61,390 nucleotides of DNA, taken from NCBI GenBank assembly GCA_003719395.1, contig RHMC01000024.1, forward strand, positions 1-61,390. The letters run 5' to 3'. A program made the translations under genes and the position numbers. This DNA comes from Streptomyces altiplanensis (GTDB lineage: Bacteria; Actinomycetota; Actinomycetes; Streptomycetales; Streptomycetaceae). Positions 39,666 to 49,070 of the stretch are shown here, piece by piece (the first letter of the stretch is position 1; the number at the start of each line of letters is the position of its first letter). Under the pieces are notes generated by a model that saw nothing but the letters and a program-made list of their open reading frames with translations, was not told where the DNA came from and did no database searches.

Positions 39666-39935
39666 ATGTCCGAGCAGGAATTCACCATCGAGGCCCTCAA
39701 GCAGATCCTGCTGGAGAGCGCCGGAGCCGACGAGAACATCGACCTCGACGGCGACATCCTCGACACCGACTTCGAGGCGCTGGGCTACGAGTCGCTGGCT
39801 CTGCTGGAGACCGGTGGCCGGATCGAGCGCGAGTACGGCATCTCCCTGGACGACGACATCTTCACCGACCACCGCACCCCGCGCGCCCTGGTCGCGGCGG
39901 TCAACGCCTGCATCAAGGACACCGTCACCGCCTGA
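39666..39935 (+). CDS. pgaC: Type II PKS acyl carrier protein
   Basis: Acyl carrier protein of 89 residues, intact, that carries the growing polyketide on phosphopantetheine. The attachment Ser43 lies in ALGYESLALLE, with Glu instead of the commoner Asp before Ser, as in several angucycline ACPs. It is activated presumably by the PPTase encoded at 45596. It starts at ATG 39666 with an AAGGGAC site. Confidence 0.95.
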   Translation: MSEQEFTIEALKQILLESAGADENIDLDGDILDTDFEALGYESLALLETGGRIEREYGISLDDDIFTDHRTPRALVAAVNACIKDTVTA

Positions 39936-40008
39936 CAGTCCGCTCGCGGCCGCCGCGCAGCCCGCGGCGGCCGCTCCTGGACACGAGCACTCACCGGAGA
40001 AGAGAGAC

Positions 40009-40794
40009 ATGTCGCAGCAGGACCAGCCAGTAGCCCTCGTCACCGGCGCGACCAGCGGAATCGGGCTCGCCGTCGCGCGCCTCCTGGCCGCCCAGGGACA
40101 CCGGGTGTTCATCGGCGCGCGCAACGCCGAGAACGTCGCCGCCACCATCAAGCAGCTCCAGGACGAAGGCCTTCAGGTCGACGGCACCACCCTGGACGTC
40201 CGCTCGTCCGCCGACGCCCGCGCCTTCGTACAGGCCGCCGTCGAGCGCTTCGGCACCGTGGACGTACTGGTCAACAACGCCGGTCGCAGCGGCGGGGGAG
40301 TCACCGCCGACATCGACGACGAGCTGTGGCACGACGTCATCGACACCAACCTCAACAGCGTGTTCCGGCTGACCCGCGAGGTGCTCACCACCGGTGGGCT
40401 GCGCCACAAGAACCGCGGCCGGATCATCAACATCGCCTCCACCGCCGGCAAGCAGGGCGTCGTACTCGGCGCCCCGTACTCGGCCTCCAAGCACGGCGTC
40501 GTCGGCTTCACCAAGGCGCTCGGCAACGAACTGGCCCCCACCGGCATCACCGTCAACGCGGTCTGCCCCGGCTACGTCGAGACGCCGATGGCCCAGCTCG
40601 TCCGGCAGGGCTACGCGGCCGCGTACGACGCCTCCGAGGAGGCGATCCTCGAAAAGTTCCAGGCGAAGATCCCGCTGGGCCGCTACTCCACCCCCGAGGA
40701 GGTGGCCGGCCTCGTCGGCTACCTGGCCTCCGACACCGCGGCCTCCATCACCTCCCAGGCCCTCAACGTCTGCGGTGGACTCGGCAACTTCTGA
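40009..40794 (+). CDS. pgaD: C-9 polyketide ketoreductase (ActIII type)
   Basis: NADPH-dependent ketoreductase of 261 residues, intact, that reduces the C-9 ketone of the nascent polyketide and fixes the first fold. The Rossmann motif VTGATSGIGLAVARLLAAQG, the NNAG segment VNNAGRSGGG, the catalytic Ser in NIASTAGKQG and APYSASKHGV are all present, as is the family-specific CPGYVETPMAQ. It matches JadE/UrdD/LanD-type reductases. It is followed by the aromatase gene, 41 nt downstream. Confidence 0.95.
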   Translation: MSQQDQPVALVTGATSGIGLAVARLLAAQGHRVFIGARNAENVAATIKQLQDEGLQVDGTTLDVRSSADARAFVQAAVERFGTVDVLVNNAGRSGGGVTADIDDELWHDVIDTNLNSVFRLTREVLTTGGLRHKNRGRIINIASTAGKQGVVLGAPYSASKHGVVGFTKALGNELAPTGITVNAVCPGYVETPMAQLVRQGYAAAYDASEEAILEKFQAKIPLGRYSTPEEVAGLVGYLASDTAASITSQALNVCGGLGNF

Positions 40795-40835
40795 GCCGGC
40801 CCCGAGAAGCGAACCCGAACCCGAGGAGTATGACC

Positions 40836-41780
40836 ATGCCGCAGCCCGGCCTGCGCGAGGTGGAGCACGAGATCACGGTCTCGGCCCCGGCCACCGCCGT
40901 CTACCGGTTGATCGCCGAGGTGCAGAACTGGCCCAGGATCTTCCCGCCGACCATCCACGTCGACCACGTCGAGAAGAGCGGGCGCACCGAGCGCATCCGC
41001 ATCTGGGCCACCGCCAACGGTGAGGCCAAGAACTGGACGTCGCACCGCACCCTCGATCCGGAACAGCTGCGGATCACCTTCCGCCAGGAGGTCTCCGCGC
41101 CCCCGGTCGCCTCGATGGGCGGCACCTGGGTCATCGAGCCGCTCTCCGGGTCCACCGCCCGGGTCCGGCTGCTGCACGACTACCGGGCCGTCGACGACGA
41201 CCCGCAGAGCCTGCGGTGGATCGACGAGGCCGTCGACCGCAACTCCCGTTCCGAACTCGCTGCGCTCAAGACGAACGTCGAGCTGGCCCACGCGGCCGAG
41301 GAGCTGACCTTCTCCTTCGAGGACACGGTCCACGTCGCGGGCTCGGCCAAGGACGTCTACGACTTCATCAACGAGGCCCACCTGTGGTCCGAGCGGCTCC
41401 CGCACGTGGCCACCGTCCGGCTCGACGAGGACACCCCGGGTCTGCAGACGCTGGAGATGGACACCCGGGCCAAGGACGGCTCGGTGCACACCACCAAGTC
41501 CTACCGGGTGACCTTCCCGCACCACAAGATCGCCTACAAGCAGGTCACCCTGCCGGCGCTGATGACCCTGCACACCGGTTACTGGACGTTCGCGGAGAGC
41601 GGCGCCGGGGTCGCCGCGTCCTCGCAGCACACCGTCACCATCAACACCGAGAACATCACCCGGATCCTGGGCGCCGACGCGACCGTCGCCGACGCCCGGG
41701 AGTACGTACGGACGGCCCTGAGCACCAACAGCCGCGCCACCTTGAACCATGCCAAGGACTACGCGGAAGCCAAGGCCTGA
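40836..41780 (+). CDS. pgaL: Didomain aromatase/cyclase (UrdL/LanL/JadD type)
   Basis: Two tandem START/Bet v1-like domains, 314 residues, intact. Domain 1 begins REVEHEITVSAPATAVYRLIAEVQNWPRIFPP; domain 2 begins LTFSFEDTVHVAGSAKDVYDFINEAHLWSERLPH, showing the internal duplication. It aromatises the first ring after C-9 reduction. ATG 40836 is chosen because GAGGAG lies 7 nt upstream; an in-frame ATG at 40830 is too close to that site. Its stop is followed 2 nt later by the M-type oxygenase start. Confidence 0.94.
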   Translation: MPQPGLREVEHEITVSAPATAVYRLIAEVQNWPRIFPPTIHVDHVEKSGRTERIRIWATANGEAKNWTSHRTLDPEQLRITFRQEVSAPPVASMGGTWVIEPLSGSTARVRLLHDYRAVDDDPQSLRWIDEAVDRNSRSELAALKTNVELAHAAEELTFSFEDTVHVAGSAKDVYDFINEAHLWSERLPHVATVRLDEDTPGLQTLEMDTRAKDGSVHTTKSYRVTFPHHKIAYKQVTLPALMTLHTGYWTFAESGAGVAASSQHTVTINTENITRILGADATVADAREYVRTALSTNSRATLNHAKDYAEAKA

Positions 41781-41782
41781 TC

Positions 41783-44120
41783 ATGGGGGAGGACCGCACC
41801 AGCACCCAGGTGATCGTGGTCGGCGCGGGCCCGGTCGGGCTCATGCTCGCCGGGGAGCTGCGGCTGGCCGGCGCGGACGTGGTGGTCCTCGAAAAGCTCA
41901 CCGCGCCGACCACCGAGTCGCGGGCGTCCACCTTGCACGCCCGCACCATGGAGATCCTCGACAGCCGGGGCCTGCTGCGGCCGCTCGGCGAGGTGCCGAA
42001 CGACCGCAGGGGCCACTTCGGGGGCATTCCGCTCGACCTCACGCTCCCCGGCCCCTACCCGGGCCAGTGGAAGGTCCTGCAGACCCGGATCGAGGAGCTG
42101 CTGGGCCAGTGGGCGCAGGACCTGGGCGCGGACGTCCGGCGCGGTCACGAGCTGACCGGGCTGACCGTGACCGAGGACTGGGCCGAGGCCCAGGTGCGCC
42201 TCCCGGACGGTACGACGGCGACCTTCCGGGCCCTGTGCGTCGTCGGGCTGCGACGGCGAGGACAGCGCCGTGCGCCGCCTGGGAGGTTTCGGCTTCCCCG
42301 GCGCCGACGCCACCCGTGACATGCTGCGCGCCGACGTGGCCGGCATCGATGTCCCCAACCGCCGCTTCGAGCGGCTGGAGGGCGGACTCGCCGTCGCCGC
42401 CCGGCGTCCCGACGGTGTGACCCGGGTGATGGTGCACGAGTTCGGTGCCCGGCCGCGCGGCGCGCAGCCCGGCTTCGCGGATGTCGCCGACACCTGGAAG
42501 CGCGTCACCGGGGAGGACATCAGCGCCGGAACCCCGCTGTGGGTGAACTCCTTCGGTGACGCCTCCCGGCAGGCCGGCCGCTACCGCGACCACCGGCTCT
42601 TCCTGGCCGGTGACGCGGCGCACCAGCAGATGCCGATCGGCGGCCAGGCCCTCAACCTGGGTCTGCAGGACGCCGTCAACCTCGGCTGGAAGCTGGCCGC
42701 CCAGGTGCAGCGGCGGGGTCCCGACGGCCTGCTCGACAGCTACCACGGCGAGCGGCACGCCGTCGGGCAGCGGGTCCTGAACAACATCAGGGCACAGGCG
42801 CTGCTGCTGCTCGGTTCCGCCGAGGTCGAGCCGGTCCGGCAGGTCTTCGCCGAGCTGGCCGCGGGCAGCGAGAACGTACGCGCGCACCTGGCCGGAATGA
42901 TCTCCGGCCTCGACATCCGTTACGACGTGGGCCCTGGCCGGCACCCGCTGCTCGGCCGTCGTCTTCCGCACGCGGACATCACCACCACCGAGTCCACCAC
43001 CACCAGCACCTCCCTGCTGCGCAGCGGGCGCGGTGTGCTGCTCCTCCTGCCGGGCGACGACGCCCGCCGCGAGGAGTTGCGTACCCTCGCCGCCCCCTGG
43101 GCGGACCTGGTGCACACGGTGACGGCCACTTCCGTGTCCGAGGGTCTCGCGGCGCCGGACACCGGCGCTCTCCTGGTGCGGCCCGACGGCCATGTGGTGT
43201 GGGCCGACACCGACGGCACGGACCTTGCGACGGCCCTGAACCGCTGGTTCAAAGAGCCACCCCGAGCGACCGGGGTCCCGGCCGCAGCCCCGTTCACAGC
43301 GCCAGTCACAGCACCAGTCACAGCACCGGCACCCGCGAAGAAGAATCGGAGAACACACATGAACAGGCTCACGGGCAAGACCGCGCTCGTCACAGGGTCG
43401 AGCCGCGGCATGGGCCGTGCGGCTGCCCTGCGGCTGGCACAGGAGGGCGCACTCGTCGCCGTCCACTACACCGCCAACCGCGAAGCGGCCGACGACGTCG
43501 TCACGCTGATCGAGAAGGACGGCGGCCGGGCCTTCACCGTCCGCGCGGAGCTGGGCGTCCCCGGTGACGTCCACGAGCTGTTCCTGGGCCTGGAGAGCGG
43601 GCTGCGGGAGCGCACCGGGACCACCGGCCTCGACATCCTGGTCAACAACGCGGGCGTCATGGGCGGCGTCAAGCCCGAGGACACCACACCCGAGAAGTTC
43701 GACCAGCTCTTCGCGGTCAACGCCAAGGCGCCGTTCTTCCTCATCCAGCGGGCCCTGAAGAACATGCCCGACGGCGGACGCATCATCAACATCACCTCCG
43801 GCCTCACCCGTTTCGCGAACCCGGACGAGATCGCGTACGCGATGACCAAGGGAGCCGTCGACCAGCTCGCGCTGCACTTCGCCAAGTACCTCGGACCGCG
43901 CAACATCACCATCAACAGCGTGGCACCCGGCATCACCCGCAACGACAACCCCGTCTTCGGCATCCCCGAGGCGGTCGAGCAGATGGCGCAGCTCTCCGCG
44001 TTCAACCGGATCGGTGAGCCGGAGGACGTCGCCGACGTGGTGGCCTTCCTCGCCACCGACGAGGCCCGCTGGATCACCGGCTCCTTCGTGGACGCCACCG
44101 GGGGCACGCTGCTCGGTTGA
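41783..44120 (+). CDS. pgaM: Fused FAD hydroxylase plus SDR reductase (PgaM/UrdM type; one frameshift)
   Basis: Two-domain tailoring enzyme. Residues 1 to about 510 form a FAD monooxygenase ([21 protein letters not shown] box, LAGDAAHQQMPIGGQALNLG); the rest is an SDR (VTGSSRGMGRAAALRLAQEG, VNNAGVMGG, EIAYAMTKG). They are joined by a Pro-Ala-Thr-Val linker with 12-bp repeats. One extra G near 42248 breaks the DG box; removing it restores VVGCDGEDSAVRRLGG. PgaM-type proteins act after PgaE at C-12b and then reduce C-6 by the SDR domain. Corrected length is 778 residues, in line with PgaM and UrdM. Confidence 0.92.
43359..44120 (+). CDS. Separate SDR (angucycline 6-ketoreductase) from an internal start in pgaM
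   Basis: An ATG at 43359, in frame with the fusion, has GGAG seven nt upstream and starts MNRLTGKTALVTGSSRGMG, exactly at the beginning of the SDR domain. This would produce a free 253-residue reductase besides the fusion. Internal translation giving a separate reductase domain has been reported for pgaM, and the LanV family is the stand-alone version. The arrangement allows a complex of fused and free subunits. Confidence 0.75.
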   Translation: MNRLTGKTALVTGSSRGMGRAAALRLAQEGALVAVHYTANREAADDVVTLIEKDGGRAFTVRAELGVPGDVHELFLGLESGLRERTGTTGLDILVNNAGVMGGVKPEDTTPEKFDQLFAVNAKAPFFLIQRALKNMPDGGRIINITSGLTRFANPDEIAYAMTKGAVDQLALHFAKYLGPRNITINSVAPGITRNDNPVFGIPEAVEQMAQLSAFNRIGEPEDVADVVAFLATDEARWITGSFVDATGGTLLG

Positions 44121-44140
44121 AACAGCCGGCACACCGAGGC

Positions 44141-44162
44141 GGCCGGCGGACCCCCGCCGGCC
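44141..44162 (+). terminator. Hairpin between pgaM-type and MFS genes
   Basis: GGCCGGCGG (44141-44149) and CCGCCGGCC (44154-44162) form a perfect 9-bp stem with a 4-nt loop, right after the pgaM stop. Confidence 0.55.
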
Positions 44163-44213
44163 GGCCACCCCTTCCCCTTGCCAGTCACCCAGCCACTACG
44201 GCGGAACGGGACT

Positions 44214-45599
44214 ATGACACCTCCGACGACGCCCCGGCCCCCGACCGTGCCGGACACGACGGCCGGGCAGTGGAGCCCGGCCCTGTGGGGCCTGCTGTTC
44301 GTGCTCGCGGGCAACATGCTCATCGACGCCCTCGAGGTGTCCGTGGCACTGGTGGCACTGCCCGCCGTCGGCGGCGACCTCGGCCTGCCCGTGGCGCAAC
44401 TGCAGTGGGTGGTCAGCGGGTTCGCCGTCGGCTTCGGCGGGCTGCTGCTCTTCGGCGGGCGCGTGGTGACGCTGCTCGGACGCCGCCGCGTCTACCTCGC
44501 CGCGCTCCTCGTCTTCTCCGCCGCGTCGCTGGCGGGCGCCCTCGCGGACAGCGGGCCGCTGCTGATCGCCACTCGCCTGGTGAAGGGCTTCTGTGCCGCG
44601 CTGACCGCGCCCACCGGACTCGCCATCATCACCTCGGTGTTCCCCGAGGGCGCCGCCCGCCGCAGGGCGGTGTCGGTCTACTCCCTCTTCGGAGCCAGCG
44701 GCTTCTCGGCGGGACTGCTGCTCTCGGGGCTGCTCACCGAGGTGAGCTGGCGCTGGACCTTCGCCTTCCCCGCCCCGGTCGCCCTGCTGCTGTTCGCCGC
44801 CGGGCTGTGGCTGGTCCCGCGCGACGCACCGCGCAAGGACACCACCGGGCGGTACGGCTTCGCGAGCGCGCTCAGCCTCACCGGCGCGACGCTGCTGCTG
44901 GTGTACGCGATCACCTCCGTGCCCGGCACCGGGTGGCAGCATCCGCGTACGGCCGGGGCGTTCGCCCTCTCGGCGCTGCTCGGCGTGGTGTACGTACGCG
45001 GCGAGCTGACGGCCCGGGAACCGCTGCTGAACCTGGGGCTGCTCACCCACGGGCCGCTGCTGCGCTCCGCACTCGGTGCCGCGGCGTTCAACGGCTCGTA
45101 CCTCGGACTGCTCCTCCTGAGCACCCTGCACCTGCAGCAACGCGCCGGGTGGAGCCCGCTGGAGACCGGGCTCGCCTTCCTGCCGGCCAGCGTCCCGCGC
45201 GCGCTCACCGCGCTGCACTCGGGCCGTGTCGTGGCCCGGTTCGGCCCGGCCCGGCTGATCGCGGCCGGTGCCGCCGCCGCACCCGTCGGCTACCTGCTCT
45301 ACCCGCGCGACGCCCCCGCCGAGGTGCGGTACCTCACCGACGTACTGCCCACCATGCTGCTCGTCGGTGCCGCGTTCGTGCTCGCCTTCACGGCGCTCCA
45401 CCTCCAGGCCACCGGATCGGTCGCCGCCCAGCGGCAGGCGGCGGCGAGCGGGCTGTACCAGACGGCGGTGCAACTGGGCGCCGCGCTCATGGTCGGGCTG
45501 ACCTCCGCGCTGTACACCGTGGGATACGGCCCCGCCCTGGGGCTGCTCACGGCCGTCGGCCTGGCCGGCTTCCTCGTCGCGCTGCGCGGCCTGCGGTGA
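44214..45599 (+). CDS. MFS exporter of the polyketide cluster (DHA2-like)
   Basis: Multidrug-type MFS efflux protein, 461 residues, intact, with about 14 hydrophobic segments. The first helix LFVLAGNMLIDALEVSVALVALP and the following LQWVVSGFAVGFGGLLLFGG with GRVVTLLGRRR (motif A) are typical for H+-antiporters of aromatic polyketides. ATG 44214 is preferred over an upstream TTG at 44178. It likely exports the product and gives self-resistance. Its stop overlaps the PPTase start (GTGA at 45596). Confidence 0.9.
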   Translation: MTPPTTPRPPTVPDTTAGQWSPALWGLLFVLAGNMLIDALEVSVALVALPAVGGDLGLPVAQLQWVVSGFAVGFGGLLLFGGRVVTLLGRRRVYLAALLVFSAASLAGALADSGPLLIATRLVKGFCAALTAPTGLAIITSVFPEGAARRRAVSVYSLFGASGFSAGLLLSGLLTEVSWRWTFAFPAPVALLLFAAGLWLVPRDAPRKDTTGRYGFASALSLTGATLLLVYAITSVPGTGWQHPRTAGAFALSALLGVVYVRGELTAREPLLNLGLLTHGPLLRSALGAAAFNGSYLGLLLLSTLHLQQRAGWSPLETGLAFLPASVPRALTALHSGRVVARFGPARLIAAGAAAAPVGYLLYPRDAPAEVRYLTDVLPTMLLVGAAFVLAFTALHLQATGSVAAQRQAAASGLYQTAVQLGAALMVGLTSALYTVGYGPALGLLTAVGLAGFLVALRGLR

Positions 45600-46412
45600 G
45601 CGGACACGCCGGCGTACCGGGCCCCGTTCCCCCGGGTCCCGTCCCCCCGGACCGGCTCGACCTGTGGCTGGTGCCCGGCCCCCGGGAGGGCGGAGCGGCA
45701 GCGCCCGGCCTCCCGGAACCCGACTTCTCGGGACCCGGCTTCTCGGACTCGACCGACACCGAGCGGCGCCGGGCAGGGTCCTTCGTCCGTCCGGCCCAGG
45801 CGCTGCTCTACGCGACCGCCCACGTCGCACTGCGCCGGCTGCTGAGCCGCTACACGGGCATCGCGCCCCAGGACATACGGTTCGTCTGCGAGCCCTGCCC
45901 CGGCTGCGGCGGGGCGCACGGCCGCCCGGCCCTGGCCCGGACTTCGCCGCCCCTGCACTTCTCCCTCTCCCACAGCGCCGGTCTGGCCCTCGTCGGCGTT
46001 GCGGCCGTCCCCGTCGGGCGTGTACGTGGAGCGGCTGCCCCGCGAGGAGACCGTCGAGGTCTGCACCCCGTCGCTGCACCCGCGGGAGCGCGCCGAGCTG
46101 GCGCGGATTCCCCCCGGGGAGAGGAGCGAGCCGTTCGGCCGGCTCTGGACCCGTAAGGAGGCCTACCTCAAAGGCATCGGAACGGGGCTGAGCCGCTCTC
46201 CGGCCCACGACTACCTCGGTTCCGACCGGGGCGGGCACCCGCCCGGCTGGGCCGTGTTCGACGTCGCCTGCCCCCCCACGCACGCCGCCGCGGCCGCCGT
46301 CCGGGGGCCCGCTCCGCGGACGGTCGGGATCCGTCGGCTGGAGCCGGCCGACGGCGTCTTCGCCGCGGCCACGACCTACCCACGGAAGGTGCACACCTCA
46401 TGTCCGGAGTAG
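45596..46412 (+). CDS. 4'-phosphopantetheinyl transferase (JadM-like; one frameshift)
   Basis: Sfp/Gsp-type PPTase that loads the ACP. The N-terminal half has LRRLLSRYTGIAPQDIRFVCEPCPGCGGAHGRP and LHFSLSHSAGLALVGVA; the C-terminal half has FGRLWTRKEAYLKGIGTGL. One extra G near 46019 breaks the frame between them. When restored, the metal motif reads VGVYVERLP, not the usual GVDVE, so the Mg2+-binding Asp is a Tyr in this sequence. It starts at GTG 45596 coupled to the exporter and its end overlaps the next gene by 13 bp. Corrected length about 272 residues. Confidence 0.9.
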
Positions 46413-47965
46413 AAGAGACGATCCTGTCCCGGATCGGCAGACTGACCGACATCAAGGAATCGGCACGGCGCGGACCCGATCCGGCGGCCACCGAACGCCA
46501 GCACGCCAAGGGAAAACTGACCGCCCACGAGCGCATCGCACTGCTCCTGGACAAGGGATCGTTCAACGAGGTCGAAGCCCTGCGCAGGCACCGGGCGAGC
46601 GGCTTCGGCCTGGAGCACAAGAAGCCGTACGGCGACGGTGTCATCACCGGCTGGGGCACCGTCCACGGCCGTACGGTCTTCGTCTACGCCCATGACTTCC
46701 GGGTCTTCGGCGGCGCGCTCGGCGAGGCGCACGCTCAGAAGATCCACAAGATCATGGACCTGGCCGAGGCCGCCGGCGCACCGGTGGTCAGCCTCAACGA
46801 CGGTGCGGGCGCCCGGATCCAGGAGGGCGTCACCGCGCTGGCCGGGTACGGCGGCATCTTCCAGCGCAACACCCGCGTCTCCGGGGTCATCCCGCAGATC
46901 TCGGTGATGCTCGGCCCGTGCGCGGGCGGCGCCGCCTACAGCCCGGCGCTCACCGACTTCGTGTTCATGGTCCGTGAGACCTCGCAGATGTTCATCACCG
47001 GACCCGACGTCGTCAAAGCCGTCACCGGTGAGGAGATCAGCCAGAACGGCCTCGGCGGCGCCGACGTCCACGCCGGCGTCTCGGGTGTCTCCCACTTCGC
47101 GTACGACGACGAGGAGCACTGCATCGAGGACGTGCGGTACCTGCTGTCGCTGCTGCCCGCCAACAACCGCGAGCTGGCGCCCGTCGAGCGCTGCGCCGAC
47201 CCGGCCGACCGGCTCAACGAAGCCCTGCTCGACCTGGTGCCGGCCGGATCGGGGCAGGCGTACGACATCCGCAAGGTCGTCGAGGAGATCGCCGACGAGG
47301 GCGAGTACTTCGAGGTGCACCCGGCCTGGGCGACCAACATCGTCTGCGCGTTCACCCGCCTCGACGGCCATGTCGTCGGCGTCGTCGCCAACCAGCCCGC
47401 TTCCATGGCGGGCGTGCTGGACATCGAGGCATCCGAGAAGGGCGCCCGCTTCGTCCAGTTCTGCGACGCCTTCAACATCCCGCTGGTCACCCTGGTCGAC
47501 GTGCCCGGCTTCCTGCCCGGCGTGGACCAGGAGCACAACGGCATCATCCGGCGCGGCGCCAAGCTGCTGTACGCGTACTGCAACGCCACCGTGCCGCGGA
47601 TCTCGCTGGTGCTGCGCAAGGCGTACGGCGGCGCCTACATCGTCATGGACTCCCGCTCGATAGGCGCCGACCTGGCGCTGGCCTGGCCCACCAACGAGAT
47701 CGCGGTCATGGGCGCCGAGGGCGCGGCCAACGTGGTCTTCCGGCGCGAGATCAACGCGGCCGACGACCCGCAGGCCGTACGCGAGCAGCGGATCGCGGAG
47801 TACAAGGACGAGCTGATGCACCCCTACTACGCGGCCGAGCGCGGCCTGATCGACGACGTCATCGACCCGCGCCAGACCCGGTCGGTCCTGATCCGCTCGC
47901 TCGCCATGCTGCGCGCCAAGCACGCGGACCTGCCGTCGCGCAAGCACGGCAACCCCCCGCAGTGA
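46400..47965 (+). CDS. Acyl-CoA carboxylase beta subunit (carboxyltransferase; acetyl-CoA type, JadN-like)
   Basis: Carboxyltransferase of 521 residues, intact, transferring CO2 from carboxybiotin to an acyl-CoA. Characteristic segments are SLNDGAGARIQEGVTALAGYGGIF, GPCAGGAAYSPALTDF and VDVPGFLPGVDQEHNGIIRRGAKLL. Residue 414 is Ile in GGAYIVMDS; the equivalent residue 422 is Asp in propionyl-CoA-specific PccB, and Ile is linked to acetyl-CoA use. With the alpha subunit at 32957 it should make malonyl-CoA for the PKS. It begins inside the PPTase gene (13-bp overlap), so the activation and precursor genes are linked. Confidence 0.92.
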   Translation: MSGVEETILSRIGRLTDIKESARRGPDPAATERQHAKGKLTAHERIALLLDKGSFNEVEALRRHRASGFGLEHKKPYGDGVITGWGTVHGRTVFVYAHDFRVFGGALGEAHAQKIHKIMDLAEAAGAPVVSLNDGAGARIQEGVTALAGYGGIFQRNTRVSGVIPQISVMLGPCAGGAAYSPALTDFVFMVRETSQMFITGPDVVKAVTGEEISQNGLGGADVHAGVSGVSHFAYDDEEHCIEDVRYLLSLLPANNRELAPVERCADPADRLNEALLDLVPAGSGQAYDIRKVVEEIADEGEYFEVHPAWATNIVCAFTRLDGHVVGVVANQPASMAGVLDIEASEKGARFVQFCDAFNIPLVTLVDVPGFLPGVDQEHNGIIRRGAKLLYAYCNATVPRISLVLRKAYGGAYIVMDSRSIGADLALAWPTNEIAVMGAEGAANVVFRREINAADDPQAVREQRIAEYKDELMHPYYAAERGLIDDVIDPRQTRSVLIRSLAMLRAKHADLPSRKHGNPPQ

Positions 47966-48101
47966 CCCTCCCTCCTCCCGCGGGCCGGAGCGTCGGCCGT
48001 GTCCTCCTCGCCCGCGCGGCCGGCCGCCGGGAGGCGAGGAGGTGCTGGACGCCCGTTCCGCGCGGCCCGTGCCGGCCGGCGTCCGTAGTGCCCGGCTGAA
48101 T

Positions 48102-48118
48102 TTGACGCAAGCGTGACA
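48102..48118 (+). promoter_or_regulatory. 11-bp direct repeat, candidate response-regulator box before the methyltransferase gene
   Basis: TTTGACG followed after 6 nt by TGACA, the same pattern and 11-bp period as at 32792-32808. It lies about 106 nt upstream of the methyltransferase start, in an otherwise empty 258-nt gap with nothing else recognised. Confidence 0.6.
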
Positions 48119-48223
48119 GAGCCGCGGACACATCTGATACGGAAATCCTTGAACGGCTCACCGTGACCGAAGAAGCTGGTTGCACAGGCGAAGAAACGCC
48201 ATCGGACGTGAAAGGCATTGAAT

Positions 48224-49024
48224 ATGGCGGACGGTGCTCCGGCGCAGTCTTACAGCACGGGATCGCTGACCCGGAATCAATTCTCGCAGCTCGACCAGAT
48301 GCAGCTGTTCGAGAGGAAATACGATCCGGTGACCCGGGCCGTCGTCGAGGCACTTCCCGTGGGCCGCGACTGGCAGTGCCTCGAACTGGGCGCGGGAGCC
48401 GGATCGATGTCCTACTGGCTGGCGGAGCGGGTCACCGAGGGCGGCGTACTCGCTGTCGACATCGACACGAGCCGGCTGGACACCGGCCGCGCCACGAACC
48501 TGACGGTACGCCAGGCGGACATAGTCACCGAGGAGTTCGAGGAAGGCGCCTACGACCTCGTCCTCGCGCGGGCCGTACTGGAACACCTGAAGGACCCCGA
48601 CGAGCTGCTGGCCCGTGCGACGCGCTGGCTGGCTCCCGGTGGCTGGCTGGTGGTGGAGGACTTCTACTACCTGCCCGCCGAGCACGCCGCGACCGCCGTG
48701 GGGCGCACCCTGGTCGGCGGGTACGTGCGGCGCATGCAGGAGCAGGGGGCCGACATGGGATGGGCGCGGCACCTGCCCGCCGCACTGGCCCGGGCCGGAC
48801 TGGTGTCGCCCCAGGTGCGGCTCACGCCTGCGGGCCCCGGCCAGTCCGCGGCCGACGACGAACTGATCGGCCTGCGGCTCAGGCAGGAGGGTCATGCGCT
48901 GGTGGACGGCGGCATGGTCACCGCGGACGAACTCGCGGACTTCATGGGCCTGCTGGGGCGTCCGGAGGGGCGGGACATGACGACGCTCATGGTCTCGGCG
49001 TGGGCGCAGCGCCCGGCCGGCTGA
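48224..49024 (+). CDS. SAM-dependent methyltransferase (polyketide tailoring)
   Basis: Class I methyltransferase of 266 residues, intact. Motif I is CLELGAGAGSMSYWLAERV, then VLAVDIDTSRLD, then YDLVLARAVLEHLKDPDELLARA and GGWLVVEDFYYLPAEH. It begins at ATG 48224 after GAAAGG, downstream of a candidate cluster-activator box. Within the cluster it probably methylates an oxygen or carbon of the angucyclinone; the position cannot be told. It starts a new run of tailoring genes. Confidence 0.88.
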   Translation: MADGAPAQSYSTGSLTRNQFSQLDQMQLFERKYDPVTRAVVEALPVGRDWQCLELGAGAGSMSYWLAERVTEGGVLAVDIDTSRLDTGRATNLTVRQADIVTEEFEEGAYDLVLARAVLEHLKDPDELLARATRWLAPGGWLVVEDFYYLPAEHAATAVGRTLVGGYVRRMQEQGADMGWARHLPAALARAGLVSPQVRLTPAGPGQSAADDELIGLRLRQEGHALVDGGMVTADELADFMGLLGRPEGRDMTTLMVSAWAQRPAG

Positions 49025-49070
49025 GCTGCCGCGTCTTCGGTGTCACATCCGTTTCCACGAGGGAGTCATC

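Noticed and set aside
44196..46394. Long minus-strand frame opposite the exporter and PPTase genes
   Set aside because: Its sequence is biased and repetitive while the plus strand encodes clear MFS and PPTase motifs.
46376..48133. Long minus-strand frame opposite the carboxylase beta gene
   Set aside because: The plus strand holds an intact 521-residue carboxyltransferase; the antisense frame has no recognisable domain.
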